Source: Pseudomonas sp. URMO17WK12:I11
GTDB taxonomy: Bacteria > Pseudomonadota > Gammaproteobacteria > Pseudomonadales > Pseudomonadaceae
DNA: 64,000 bases
Direction of reading: 5' to 3'
Assembly (NCBI RefSeq): GCF_007677725.1
Contig: NZ_VEDF01000011.1
Span: 62,001 to 126,000, forward strand
Position numbers and translations under genes: made by a program. The notes beneath the pieces were generated by a model, which ran no database searches, was not told the origin of the DNA, and saw only the letters and a program-made list of their open reading frames with translations. Position 1 is the stretch's first letter. Every line of letters begins with the position of its first letter. Positions 11,377 to 20,331 of the stretch are shown here, one piece after another.

Positions 11377-11497
11377 GGAAACTGCCGGATGTTACCACAA
11401 AGCCGGGGCGGTGGGGAGATGTGGCAGGTGGCCGCGAACCGGTATCGATCCAGCGCGCCGCCCTTGGCTTGTCCGTACCAGGGACGGCACCCAGCCA

Positions 11498-12574
11498 TCA
11501 ATGCAGGCGCTTGCGGCACACCAGCTGGGCCAGCTTGGCGGCATCGGGCCGCTCGACGATGCCGCGTTCGGTGACGATCACGTCGATCAGGTCTGCCGGG
11601 GTCACGTCGAACACCGGATTGAACGCCTGCACCGGCGGCGCCACGCGGGTGCCAGCGTAGTCGAGCAACTCATCGGCCTCGCGCTCTTCCAGGGCGATAT
11701 CCTCGCCGCTGGCCAGGTTCAGGTCGATGCTGCTGCTCGGCGCCACCACCATGAAGCGCACGCCATGGTGCATGGCGCCGACAGCCAGCTGGTAGGTGCC
11801 GATCTTGCTGGCGACATCACCATTGGCAGCGATGCAGTCGGCGCCGACCACCACCCAGGTAATGCCCTTGGTCTTCATCAGGTGAGCCAGCGCCGAGTCG
11901 GCGCACAGGGTCACCGGGATGCCTTCGTTGGCCAGCTCCCAGGCCGTCAGGCGCGAACCCTGCAGCCAAGGCCGGGTTTCGCCGGCGTACACCCGCTCGA
12001 CCATGCCTTCGAGGTAGCCCGCGCGGATCACCCCCAGGGCGGTGCCGATACCACCGCTGGCCAGGGCGCCGGCATTGCCGTAGGTGAGCAAGGTCTGCTC
12101 ATTGCCCTGGTGCCGGCGGATCAGCTCGATGCCGTACTGGGCCATGGTCAGGTTGGCCTCGCGATCGCTTTGATGGATGGCGATGGCTTCTGCCTCCAGC
12201 GCTGCCAGCGGGTCTTCTGCGCCACGCAGGCGCTGTAGACGCTCGCGCATGCGGTTCAGCGCCCAGAACAGGTTGGCAGCGGTCGGCCGAGCTTCGGCCA
12301 GGCTGAGAAAATCCTCTTCCAGGTCCATCTCCCAATCGCCGCCTTCAGCCAGGCGCTCTTCGAGGGCCAGCACCAGGCCATAGGCGGCGGCGATGCCGAT
12401 GGCGGCAGCGCCCCGCACCGCCATGTCGCGAATCGCTGCCACCACCTGCGCGACATTGTCGCAGGTCAACCAACGCTCCTGCGACGGCAACAGGCGTTGG
12501 TCGAGCAGGTGCAGGGCGCGGCCTTGCCAGCGCATCCCGGTCACCTTCTCCGCCGCCAATAGTTGCTCGCGCAT
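11498..12574 (-). CDS. mtnA: Methylthioribose-1-phosphate isomerase
   Basis: 358 residues. Interconverts methylthioribose-1-phosphate and methylthioribulose-1-phosphate in the methionine salvage pathway. It belongs to the eIF-2B alpha/beta/delta-like family: RGAAAIGIAAAYG in the N-terminal half, then LLTYGNAGALASGG, ETRPWLQGSRLTAWEL, DSALAHLM and VVGADCIAANGDVASKIGTY, where the cysteine of GADCIAANGD and the aspartate are the family's active-site region. The ATG at 12572-12574 has GGGGAGAGGCG before it; the in-frame upstream extension is repeat-derived and was rejected. The other salvage genes are not in this window. Confidence 0.93.
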   Translation of the reverse strand: MREQLLAAEKVTGMRWQGRALHLLDQRLLPSQERWLTCDNVAQVVAAIRDMAVRGAAAIGIAAAYGLVLALEERLAEGGDWEMDLEEDFLSLAEARPTAANLFWALNRMRERLQRLRGAEDPLAALEAEAIAIHQSDREANLTMAQYGIELIRRHQGNEQTLLTYGNAGALASGGIGTALGVIRAGYLEGMVERVYAGETRPWLQGSRLTAWELANEGIPVTLCADSALAHLMKTKGITWVVVGADCIAANGDVASKIGTYQLAVGAMHHGVRFMVVAPSSSIDLNLASGEDIALEEREADELLDYAGTRVAPPVQAFNPVFDVTPADLIDVIVTERGIVERPDAAKLAQLVCRKRLH

Positions 12575-12659
12575 CGCCTCTCCCCGTCGTTTGGATATCA
12601 AAAGCGGGCGATTATAGCGACCCTGGGCCGCAGACGCTCGGGTATACTGCGACCCTTTG

Positions 12660-12758
12660 GAGCGCAAGCTACGAGCCACAGCCTGCAAGAAACCGCCGAA
12701 CGCGCGCCAACCCGTCTTTTCTTGCCGCTTGCAGCTCGCCACTTGCCGCTCAGACTCC
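12660..12758. repeat. Heptad-phased inverted repeat, copy A
   Basis: The right arm (from 12716) reads CTTGCCG CTTGCAG CTCGCCA, a seven-base period. The left arm (from 12661) is an imperfect inverted copy, with a 25-base loop between. It lies in the divergent mtnA/ubiG gap, directly before ubiG. Confidence 0.7.
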
Positions 12759-12776
12759 GTTCCAGAGGATTGTTCA

Positions 12777-13475
12777 ATGAGCAACGTCGATCACGCAGAA
12801 ATCGCCAAGTTCGAAGCCTTGGCCCACCGCTGGTGGGACCGTGAAAGCGAGTTCAAGCCCCTGCACGACATCAACCCGCTGCGCGTCAACTGGATCGACG
12901 AGCGCGTCGCCCTGGCCGGCAAGAAAGTCCTGGACGTCGGTTGCGGCGGCGGTATTCTCAGCGAAGCCATGGCCCTGCGCGGCGCCACCGTCACCGGTAT
13001 CGACATGGGCGAGGCGCCCCTGGCAGTGGCCCAGCTGCACCAGCTCGAATCGGGCGTCGAGGTGGATTACCGGCAGATCACCGCCGAAGCGCTGGCCGAC
13101 GAGATGGCCGGGCAGTTCGATGTGGTCACCTGCCTCGAGATGCTCGAGCACGTGCCTGATCCGTCCTCGGTGATCCGCGCCTGTCATCGCCTGGTCAAGC
13201 CCGGCGGCCAGGTGTTCTTCTCGACCATCAACCGCAACCCCAAGGCCTACCTGCTGGCGATCGTCGGCGCCGAGTACATCCTCAAGATGCTGCCGCGCGG
13301 CACCCACGACTTCAAGAAATTCATCCGCCCTTCCGAGCTGGGCGCCTGGAGCCGTGCGGCCGGGCTCGAGGTCAAGGACATCATCGGCCTGACCTACAAC
13401 CCGCTGACCAAGCACTACAAGCTCAGCAGCGACGTCGACGTCAACTACATGATCCAGACCCTGCGCGAGGAATGA
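12777..13475 (+). CDS. ubiG: Ubiquinone biosynthesis O-methyltransferase
   Basis: 232 residues, the normal length. SAM-dependent enzyme doing both O-methylations of ubiquinone synthesis at the membrane. The N-terminus has FEALAHRWWDRESEFKPLHDINPLR. Motif I is VLDVGCGGGILSEAMA, followed by the acidic strand end GIDMGE and the post-motif VTCLEMLEHVPDP. The stop codon overlaps the start of mupP as ATGA, a coupled pair also seen in other pseudomonads. Confidence 0.96.
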   Translation: MSNVDHAEIAKFEALAHRWWDRESEFKPLHDINPLRVNWIDERVALAGKKVLDVGCGGGILSEAMALRGATVTGIDMGEAPLAVAQLHQLESGVEVDYRQITAEALADEMAGQFDVVTCLEMLEHVPDPSSVIRACHRLVKPGGQVFFSTINRNPKAYLLAIVGAEYILKMLPRGTHDFKKFIRPSELGAWSRAAGLEVKDIIGLTYNPLTKHYKLSSDVDVNYMIQTLREE

Positions 13476-14149
13476 GCATGCGTTTGCGAGCGGTACTCTT
13501 CGACATGGACGGCACCTTGCTCGACACGGCGCCAGACTTCATCGCCATCTGCCAGGCCATGCTGGCCGACCGCGGCTTGCCGGCGGTCGACGACCAGTTG
13601 ATTCGCGGGGTGATCTCCGGCGGTGCGCGCGCCATGGTGGCCGCGACCTTCGCCATGGACCCTGACGCCGAGGGCTTCGAGGCCTTGCGCCTGGAGTTTC
13701 TCGAGCGCTACCAGCGTGACTGCGCGGTGCACAGCAAGCTGTTCGATGGCATGGCCGAGCTGCTGGCCGATATCGAAAAAGGCAACCTGCTGTGGGGCGT
13801 GGTCACCAACAAGCCGCTGCGCTTCGCCGAGCCGATCATGCAGCGCCTGGGCCTGGCCGAACGTTCGGCCCTGCTGATCTGCCCCGACCATGTAAAAAAC
13901 AGCAAGCCCGATCCTGAACCACTGATCCTGGCCTGCACTACCCTGAAGCTGGACCCGGCCAGCGTACTGTTCGTCGGTGACGATCTGCGCGACATCGAAT
14001 CCGGGCGCGATGCCGGCACCCGCACCGCCGCCGTGCGCTACGGTTACATTCACCCGGAGGACAACCCGAACAACTGGGGTGCCGACGTAGTGGTGGACCA
14101 TCCGCAAGACCTGCGCAAGGTCATCGACGGCGCCCTCTGCGGTTGCTGA
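13472..14149 (+). CDS. mupP: N-acetylmuramic acid 6-phosphate phosphatase (HAD)
   Basis: 225 residues. HAD hydrolase with nucleophile motif DMDGTLLDT near the N-terminus, motif II VVTNK, motif III lysine in NSKPDPEPL and motif IV VGDDLRDIESGRDAG. Often annotated as phosphoglycolate phosphatase. In Pseudomonas the gene beside ubiG has been shown to be MupP, which dephosphorylates MurNAc-6-phosphate in the AmgK/MurU cell-wall recycling route that feeds UDP-MurNAc and bypasses MurA. That specific function is taken from context and family knowledge. The first ATG overlaps ubiG; a second ATG two codons in is equally possible. Confidence 0.85.
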   Translation: MSMRLRAVLFDMDGTLLDTAPDFIAICQAMLADRGLPAVDDQLIRGVISGGARAMVAATFAMDPDAEGFEALRLEFLERYQRDCAVHSKLFDGMAELLADIEKGNLLWGVVTNKPLRFAEPIMQRLGLAERSALLICPDHVKNSKPDPEPLILACTTLKLDPASVLFVGDDLRDIESGRDAGTRTAAVRYGYIHPEDNPNNWGADVVVDHPQDLRKVIDGALCGC

Positions 14150-14159
14150 TACCTCCAAA

Positions 14160-14250
14160 GTGGCAAGTGGCGAGCTGCGACCTGCACGTGAAAAGCTGCA
14201 GTCACCAGCGCTTTCATGGTGCAGCTCAAGGCCACTTGCAGCTCAAGCCA
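14160..14250. repeat. Heptad-phased inverted repeat, copy B
   Basis: The left arm reads TGGCAAG TGGCGAG CTGCGAC CTGCACG; the right arm contains GCAGCTC AAGGCCA CTTGCAG CTCAAG. It fills the mupP-yciK gap and ends about 12 bases before the yciK ATG. Confidence 0.7.
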
Positions 14251-14261
14251 AGGACAGAATC

Positions 14262-15002
14262 ATGTTCGACTATACCGCGCGTCCCGACCTGCTCGCAGGG
14301 CGCATCATTCTGGTAACCGGCGCTGGCCGGGGGATCGGCGCCGCAGCGGCCAAGGCCTATGCAGCCCTGGGCGCAACCGTACTGCTGCTGGGCAAGACCG
14401 AAGCCAACCTCAACGAAGTCTACGACCAGATCGAAGCAGCCGGGCATCCGCAGGCGGCGGTCATTCCGTTCAACCTCGAGACTGCCCTGCCCCACCAGTA
14501 CGACGAGCTGGCGGCGATGATCGAAACCCAGTTCGGTCGCCTTGACGGGCTGCTCAACAACGCATCGATCATTGGCCCGCGCACGCCGCTGGAGCAGCTG
14601 TCCGGCGACAATTTCATGCGCGTCATGCACATCAACGTCAACGCCACCTTCATGCTGACCAGCACACTGCTGCCGCTGCTCAAGCTTTCCGAGGACGCCT
14701 CGGTGGTGTTCACCTCCAGCAGTGTCGGGCGCGTGGGGCGGGCTTACTGGGGCGCTTACGGGGTGTCGAAGTTCGCCACCGAAGGGCTGATGCAGACCCT
14801 CGCCGACGAGCTTGAAGGGGTGGCGGCGGTGCGCTCCAACAGCATCAACCCGGGCGCCACCCGCACCGCGATGCGCGCGCAGGCGTATCCGAGCGAGAAC
14901 CCGCAGAACAACCCGCTGCCGGAGCAGATCATGCCGGTGTATCTGTACCTGATGGGGCCTGACAGCAAAGCCGTCAACGGGCAGGCGTTCAACGCCCAGT
15001 AG
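14262..15002 (+). CDS. yciK: YciK-type short-chain dehydrogenase/reductase
   Basis: 246 residues. SDR with the nucleotide loop TGAGRGIG (about residues 18-25), NNAS in the fourth strand and the catalytic Ser/Tyr/Lys set seen as SSSVG then YGVSK. The family is the uncharacterised E. coli YciK group. The start at 14262 (MFDYTARPDLLAGRIILVTG) has AAGGACAG just upstream; an in-frame extension runs back through repeat B and was rejected. It follows ubiG-mupP on the same strand after the repeat, so co-transcription is possible. Substrate unknown. Confidence 0.88.
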   Translation: MFDYTARPDLLAGRIILVTGAGRGIGAAAAKAYAALGATVLLLGKTEANLNEVYDQIEAAGHPQAAVIPFNLETALPHQYDELAAMIETQFGRLDGLLNNASIIGPRTPLEQLSGDNFMRVMHINVNATFMLTSTLLPLLKLSEDASVVFTSSSVGRVGRAYWGAYGVSKFATEGLMQTLADELEGVAAVRSNSINPGATRTAMRAQAYPSENPQNNPLPEQIMPVYLYLMGPDSKAVNGQAFNAQ

Positions 15003-15015
15003 CAGCAGAAAATAA

Positions 15016-15039
15016 CTGGGGCCGCGAATGCGGCCCCAG
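15016..15039. terminator. Hairpin between convergent yciK and undA
   Basis: CTGGGGCCGC-GAAT-GCGGCCCCAG, a perfect 10-bp stem starting 13 bases after the yciK stop and ending 6 bases before the undA stop. It lacks a long T tract on either strand but is well placed as a shared terminator. Confidence 0.6.
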
Positions 15040-15045
15040 TGGCGT

Positions 15046-15840
15046 TCAACCAGCGGCCAAGGCCGGGCGCAGGCGACCTTGCTGCTGGCCCTGCTGCCCC
15101 TCCAATTGCATGCACCGCTCCAGGAACAGGTACATGCAGTCGTAGCTCTTGCAAATGGCCTTGCGCAGTTCGTTGCGCAGCCCCTGGGTCGGGTTCTCAC
15201 CGGCCAGCGTGCAGATGATCTCCAGCGCCTCCCACGGATGCGCATCATCGTACTGGGCGTGCATCTTCAGCCATTTCATCGCGCGCTTGCGCTGGCCTTC
15301 CGGGAAACCCATGGCGTAGGTGTCGTCGGCGCAGACCACAGCCGACCATTCACCGGTCGCGCCTTCGATCGCATAGTTGGTCGCCGCCATGGCGATGGCC
15401 AGCGACTCGGTGGTGCACACGCGCCAGCACCAGTCATTGAGGCCATTGAGTTCCGGCGGCACATCCTGCGCCTGCAGGTCGTGCAGGTGCACGCCATGGG
15501 CATGGCACCAGTTCACCCAATAGTCGGCATGGTTGAGCTCGACCCGAATGTTGCGCATCAGCCAGCGCCGCGCCATGTCCTCGCCAGGGTGGCGGGCATA
15601 GCGGGTCTTGGTCAGGTTGTGGGCCATGTACAGGGAAAACTGCTCGACCACCGGCCAGCCACCGATCAGGTACTGGCGGATGGTCGACTGGCGCAGCTGG
15701 CCATCGCGCAGGCGCTGGTAGAACTCATGTTCGACCACTCGGCGCTTGCTCTCTCGGCAGTCCTCGATCAACTGCTGGGCCCACTGGGGATAGCTGGCCG
15801 GGTCCATCAAGGGCCCGATACGTACGAATGCATCAATCAC
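15046..15840 (-). CDS. undA: UndA-type heme-oxygenase-like diiron oxidase (TenA family)
   Basis: 264 residues. UndA of Pseudomonas oxidatively decarboxylates medium-chain fatty acids, giving 1-undecene from lauric acid. The protein has the TenA/PqqC-like helical fold, and all six diiron ligands of the UndA/HDO type can be placed: Glu101 and His104 (VELNHADYW), Glu159 (NYAIEGATGEW), and His194, Asp198 and His201 (KMHAQYDDAHPWEA). As far as I recall, this numbering is the same as in the characterised P. fluorescens enzyme. Automatic annotation often calls it a TenA transcriptional regulator, which the ligands argue against. It lies 39 bases downstream of a GGDEF/EAL gene on the same strand, so they are probably co-transcribed. 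Confidence 0.85.
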   Translation of the reverse strand: MIDAFVRIGPLMDPASYPQWAQQLIEDCRESKRRVVEHEFYQRLRDGQLRQSTIRQYLIGGWPVVEQFSLYMAHNLTKTRYARHPGEDMARRWLMRNIRVELNHADYWVNWCHAHGVHLHDLQAQDVPPELNGLNDWCWRVCTTESLAIAMAATNYAIEGATGEWSAVVCADDTYAMGFPEGQRKRAMKWLKMHAQYDDAHPWEALEIICTLAGENPTQGLRNELRKAICKSYDCMYLFLERCMQLEGQQGQQQGRLRPALAAG

Positions 15841-15879
15841 TTTCAGCTCCTTGATCCTTGTGATTTAGCGGACGTGTTA

Positions 15880-18336
15880 TCAGCGAAACGTACCAGGCGC
15901 CCGGTGCAACAAGGGCCGCGCGGCAATCCGTTGGCGCTGCAGACTGTCGCAGGTGAACACCTGCGGTCTTTCGATCAGATAGCCCTGGGCGTAGTCCACG
16001 CCGATCTCCTGCAAGGCCTGCTCGATCAACGGTGTTTCAACGAACTCGGCAATGGTCCGCTTACCCATGACGTGGCCGATGTGATTGATCACCTCGACCA
16101 TGGCACGGTTGACCGGGTCGTCGAGCATATCTTTGACGAAACTTCCGTCGATCTTCAAGAAGTCGACAGGTAAATGTTTCAAATAGGCGAATGACGACAT
16201 TCCGGCACAGAAGTCATCCAGCGAGAACTTGCAGCCTAGTCCCTTCAATTCATTGATGAAGCGAATCGCGCTGCCGAGGTTGGCGATGGCGCTGGTTTCG
16301 GTGATCTCGAAGCAGATCATGCGCGGCGGAATGTCGAACTCGACAAACAAGCGTTGCAGATAGTCGAGGAACTTGTCATCGCCGATGCTCGACCCGGACA
16401 AGTTGATGGCGCACATCGACAACGGCCCCTCGCGCTCCTGGTCCAGGCACTGGCGAATGACTTCGAACACGCTGCGCACCACCCAACGGTCCAGGGCGGT
16501 CATCAGCCCGTAACGCTCGGCGGCGGGAATGAAGCTGTCCGGCAGAATGGTCCGCCCGCTTTCGTCGTGCAGGCGCAGCAGGATCTCGATATGGCCAGCG
16601 CCGTCCATGGGCGTCAGCGCAGCGATTTCCTGGCAGTACAGACAGAAACGGTTTTCCTCGAGGGCGACGTGCAGGCGCTGGATCCAGGCCATTTCGCCAA
16701 AGCGCATGGACAATTCGCTGTCATCGGCGTGATAGACCTGCACGCGGTTGCGGCCCTTCTCCTTGGCCATGTAGCACGCCATGTCGGCAGCACGCAGCGA
16801 CGCCTCGAGCGTGCCAGGGGCTTGCGGCATGTGCACCAGGCCGATACTGACGGTGGTCACGAACGGCCTGCCCTTCCACACGAAGTGCAGGCTCTGCACG
16901 GACTGGCGCAGGTTTTCGCCGATGCGTTCAGCCTGGTCGGGCGGGCAGTTCTCGAGCAATACGCCGAACTCGTCACCGCCCAGGCGGGCCAGGGTATCGC
17001 CTTCGCGCAGCGCCGATTGCAGCACCGCGCAAATGTGCCTGAGCAGCTCGTCACCGGCTGCATGGCCGCAGGTGTCATTGACCAACTTGAATTGATCGAG
17101 GTCGAGGAACATCAGGGTATGCCGCGCACTTTGCCGCGCCAGGCCGTTGAGCGCCTGCTCCAGGCGGTATTCGAACTCACGGCGGTTGGCCAGCCCGGTC
17201 AGGGCATCGTGGGTAGCCTGCCAGGACAGGTTGGCGATGTACTGGCGCTCCTGGGTCATGTCGTGCAGCACCAGCACGATACCGGCGACCTGGCCGTTGT
17301 TGATGATCGGCGAGCCGACCAGGTTGACCGACACCGTACTGCCGTCCAGGCGCTGGATCAGCCGTGCATGTTCGGCGCCGCCCATGAGGCTGCCGCTGAG
17401 CACCTGCTCCACCAAGGTGCAGCCAAGGCCCTGCTCCTGCTCGTCGAGCAGGTTGAACAAGGCCCCCAGCGGCAAACCGAGGGCTTGGCCGGACTGCCAG
17501 TGGGTCAATTGCTCGGCTGCAGGGTTCATGTAGACGATATTGCCGTCGACGTCGGCAGTGATGACGGCATCGCCAATCGATTCGAGGGTGATCTGCGCCC
17601 GTTCCTTCTCGGCCTGCAGGGCGCTGGCGAATGCCTGACGCTGGGCCAGCAGCTTGCTCGAGCGGCGCCAGGCGATGGCGATCAGGAACAGCGCGGTGAG
17701 CAGATTGGTGAACAGCAGTACGCGCAAAAGCATGCGCGAGCCCTCGCCAAGGGCGTCGCTGAAGGCTTTTGCAGCCGGGGTCACGCCTTCGTTGATGGCA
17801 ACGATGCGGCCTTTCCATTCATCGAGCCGAGCGCTGCCGACCTGGCCGGCGGCAAAGCCTGCGTGCATCTCGCGGGCGAGCACATCGAGCTTGAGCAGAA
17901 ATTCATCGCCAATGTTCCAGTAGTCGATGGCGGTCTGCATGTAGCTGATCTGGCGGAAGTTGCGGTAGAACCAGATGATGCGCTCGACGTCGTCAGGGTG
18001 GTTGCCCCCGCGCAGCACCGCCTGGCGAGCGCCTTCGATGTCGGGATCCGGTTGATCGAGCAACTGGCGCACTTCGTGATCGCCCTGGGGCACGCTCATG
18101 GCCTGGCGATAGCGCTGGTAGGTACGCTCGTCGCGGTCGTCGGCATACAGGTTGAGGTAGTAGATGGCATCTTTCTGCGCCTTGGACCAAAGGCTTTCGC
18201 CGGCCACGTAGGCACGAACCGCCGATAGCGCGTAGAGGCTGAGGCTACCTAGCAGCACCTGCAACACCACCACGGCGATGAAGGGCCAGATGATACCTAT
18301 CAACCTTGGCGCTTCTTGAGTGCGATTTCCCTTCAT
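15880..18336 (-). CDS. Membrane GGDEF-EAL protein with PAS domain
   Basis: 818 residues. Architecture: TM helix about 13-36, periplasmic helical sensor about 37-200, TM helix about 202-222, PAS domain about 243-365, GGDEF domain about 370-535, EAL domain about 555-800. GGDEF is intact at 453-457 with an RxxD inhibitory site at 444-447. EAL has ExLxR (EILLR, 584-588), the Asn of NLSGSS, EITET, DDF followed by C-A-G in place of the usual G-T/A-G, LKIDGSF and the EFVET glutamate. Both c-di-GMP synthesis and breakdown are chemically possible from the motifs; the net activity cannot be told. It is upstream of undA in the same direction. The periplasmic domain suggests an external signal, not identified. 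Confidence 0.9.
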   Translation of the reverse strand: MKGNRTQEAPRLIGIIWPFIAVVVLQVLLGSLSLYALSAVRAYVAGESLWSKAQKDAIYYLNLYADDRDERTYQRYRQAMSVPQGDHEVRQLLDQPDPDIEGARQAVLRGGNHPDDVERIIWFYRNFRQISYMQTAIDYWNIGDEFLLKLDVLAREMHAGFAAGQVGSARLDEWKGRIVAINEGVTPAAKAFSDALGEGSRMLLRVLLFTNLLTALFLIAIAWRRSSKLLAQRQAFASALQAEKERAQITLESIGDAVITADVDGNIVYMNPAAEQLTHWQSGQALGLPLGALFNLLDEQEQGLGCTLVEQVLSGSLMGGAEHARLIQRLDGSTVSVNLVGSPIINNGQVAGIVLVLHDMTQERQYIANLSWQATHDALTGLANRREFEYRLEQALNGLARQSARHTLMFLDLDQFKLVNDTCGHAAGDELLRHICAVLQSALREGDTLARLGGDEFGVLLENCPPDQAERIGENLRQSVQSLHFVWKGRPFVTTVSIGLVHMPQAPGTLEASLRAADMACYMAKEKGRNRVQVYHADDSELSMRFGEMAWIQRLHVALEENRFCLYCQEIAALTPMDGAGHIEILLRLHDESGRTILPDSFIPAAERYGLMTALDRWVVRSVFEVIRQCLDQEREGPLSMCAINLSGSSIGDDKFLDYLQRLFVEFDIPPRMICFEITETSAIANLGSAIRFINELKGLGCKFSLDDFCAGMSSFAYLKHLPVDFLKIDGSFVKDMLDDPVNRAMVEVINHIGHVMGKRTIAEFVETPLIEQALQEIGVDYAQGYLIERPQVFTCDSLQRQRIAARPLLHRAPGTFR

Positions 18337-18403
18337 TTAGTCCCTGTCGCAGAGCAGATAAGACCCAGAATCAACCCAGACAAGCACAGCGTAGCTCAGA
18401 ACG

Positions 18404-18508
18404 GCAGCTGCACGCTGCACGCTGCAAGCTACAAGAAAAAGCCATCCAGCGCTCGTTGCTTCTGCTTTTGCTTTTACTTGCCGCTTGCCGCTTGCCGCTC
18501 AACTCTGC
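18404..18508. repeat. Heptad-phased inverted repeat, copy C
   Basis: Left arm GCAGCTG CACGCTG CACGCTG CAAGCTA; right arm ACTTGCC GCTTGCC GCTTGCC GCTCAAC. The loop is purine/pyrimidine-biased (AAGAAAAAG ... CTTCTGCTTTTG). The right arm runs over the last codons of the ABC exporter gene. Confidence 0.75.
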
Positions 18509-20331
18509 TGCAAGTGGCCGTAGAGTTTGGCATACAACCCACCTTCTGCGATCAACTGCTGGTGGTCGCCGTCTTCAGCGACGCGCCCGCCATCGAACAC
18601 CAGCACACGGTCGGCCTGTTTCACGGCCGACAAGCGGTGGGCGATGATCAAGGTGGTGCGGCCACTGAGAAACTTCGCCAGCGCCAAATGCAGGTTGTAT
18701 TCGGTAGCGGCGTCCAGCGCCGAGGTGGCCTCATCGAGGATCACCACCTTTGGCTCGGCCAAGACCATGCGCGCGATGGCCAGGCGCTGGCGCTGGCCGC
18801 CGGACAGGCGCACGCCTGAGCGCCCTACCACGCTGTCCAGACCCTGCGGCAACGCGGCGATGGTGGCGTCCAGCTGGGCAATGCGCAGGGCCTGCCAGCA
18901 TGCCTCATCGCTGCAATCGCGGCCCATGGTCAGGTTGGCGCGCACGCTGTCGTTGAACAGCGACGGGTGCTGCAGCACCACTGCCACGTTTTCGCGCAGG
19001 GTTTCCAAGCCGATTTCCTGCAGGCTGGCACCGCCGAAGCGGATGGTGCCAGCCTGGGCGCTGTACAGGCCCAGCAACAACTGCACCAGGGTGCTCTTGC
19101 CACCGCCGCTGGCACCGACGATCGCGACCTTTTCACCCGCGGCAATGCTCAGGTTCAACTGATCCAGCACCGGTTCGTCGGCATAGGCAAAACTCACATC
19201 GCGCACGTCGATGCCCACCGTTTCACGACCGCCGAACGGGTCGCTGGCGGCCGCATACTGGGGCTCGTCGGCGCGTGCGAGCAATTCGTTGAGCCGGCTC
19301 AGGGCCCCGCCCGCAGCGTAGTAGGCGTATTGCAGATTGAGCAGCTGCTCGACTGGCCCGATCATGAACCACAGGTAGCTGAACACCGCCAGCATCTGGC
19401 CGATCGACAGGTCCGAGAACAGCACCGTGAGCATCGCCGCGGCGCGGAAGATATCGATACCGAACTGGAACAACAGCCCGCTGGCGCGTCCGCTGGCGTC
19501 GCTTTTCCATTGCGATTCCACGGCGTAGTCGCGCACTTCGCGGGCGCGCAGGCCCAACCGCCCAAGGAAGTAGCCCTGGCGGTTGCCGGCGCGGATTTCC
19601 TGAATGGCGTCGAGGGTTTCGGTCAAGGCCTGGGTGAAGCGCGAGGTGCTGTCGTTCTCGAGCTTCTTCAGGTGCTTGACGCGCTTGCCCAACTGCACGG
19701 TGAAGTAGATCACCAGCGGGTTGAACAGCAAGATCAGCAGCGCCAGTTTCCAGTGCATGAAGATCAGGATCGTGGCGGTACCGGTGAGCGTCAGCATGGC
19801 CACCAGGAACCGGCTGAGGGTTTCACCGACGAATTTGTCGAGGGTGTCCAGGTCGGTGACCAGGTGCGTGGTCACCGTGCCACTGCCCAGGCTTTCATAC
19901 TCCTTGAGCGAGATGCGCTTGAGGCGCTCGATCAAGCGCACGCGCAGGCGGTAGACGATGTCTTTGGCAAGGCCGGCGAACAGCTTGGCCTGCACCACGT
20001 TGAAGGCCAGCGCCGCCACGCGCAGGCACAGGGTCAGCGCCAGCATCAGGCCAATGTAGCCGGCCGCGACCTGCCAAGCGCTGGGTAACACTTGGTTCAT
20101 CCACTTCAACGCGCTATCGCCATGGCCGAGCAGCACTTCATCGACCAACAGTGGCAGCAGCAACGGGATCGGCACGCTGCAGCAGGCGGCCAGCACTGCA
20201 ACCAGGTTGGCGGTCCAGAGGTGTTTCTTGTGGTGCAACGCCAGGCGGCGAATCTCCGCCCAGCTCAAGCGCTCGGCCACGCCCGCGGGTTTCCCTGGTA
20301 CAGGGTCGGGCGACCCTGGCAGGTCAAGCAC
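18499..20331 (-). CDS. ABC exporter half-transporter (TMD-NBD, MsbA-like)
   Basis: 610 residues. The N-terminal half has six predicted membrane helices (exporter fold, about residues 40-330). The C-terminal ATPase has Walker A GASGGGKST, signature LSGGQRQR, Walker B VVILDEATSALD and the H-loop IIAHR. It would work as a homodimer exporting a lipophilic or peptide substrate; nothing shows which. The GTG at 20329-20331 overlaps the end of the DsbA-like gene by 8 bases and was chosen because the longer in-frame extension reads through that gene. The DsbA-like, ABC, then (after repeat C) GGDEF-EAL order on one strand may be an operon. Confidence 0.87.
   Translation of the reverse strand: MLDLPGSPDPVPGKPAGVAERLSWAEIRRLALHHKKHLWTANLVAVLAACCSVPIPLLLPLLVDEVLLGHGDSALKWMNQVLPSAWQVAAGYIGLMLALTLCLRVAALAFNVVQAKLFAGLAKDIVYRLRVRLIERLKRISLKEYESLGSGTVTTHLVTDLDTLDKFVGETLSRFLVAMLTLTGTATILIFMHWKLALLILLFNPLVIYFTVQLGKRVKHLKKLENDSTSRFTQALTETLDAIQEIRAGNRQGYFLGRLGLRAREVRDYAVESQWKSDASGRASGLLFQFGIDIFRAAAMLTVLFSDLSIGQMLAVFSYLWFMIGPVEQLLNLQYAYYAAGGALSRLNELLARADEPQYAAASDPFGGRETVGIDVRDVSFAYADEPVLDQLNLSIAAGEKVAIVGASGGGKSTLVQLLLGLYSAQAGTIRFGGASLQEIGLETLRENVAVVLQHPSLFNDSVRANLTMGRDCSDEACWQALRIAQLDATIAALPQGLDSVVGRSGVRLSGGQRQRLAIARMVLAEPKVVILDEATSALDAATEYNLHLALAKFLSGRTTLIIAHRLSAVKQADRVLVFDGGRVAEDGDHQQLIAEGGLYAKLYGHLQQS

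Noticed and set aside
16354..18228. 624-aa open frame opposite the GGDEF-EAL gene
   Set aside because: Antisense shadow; no domains and no start signal.
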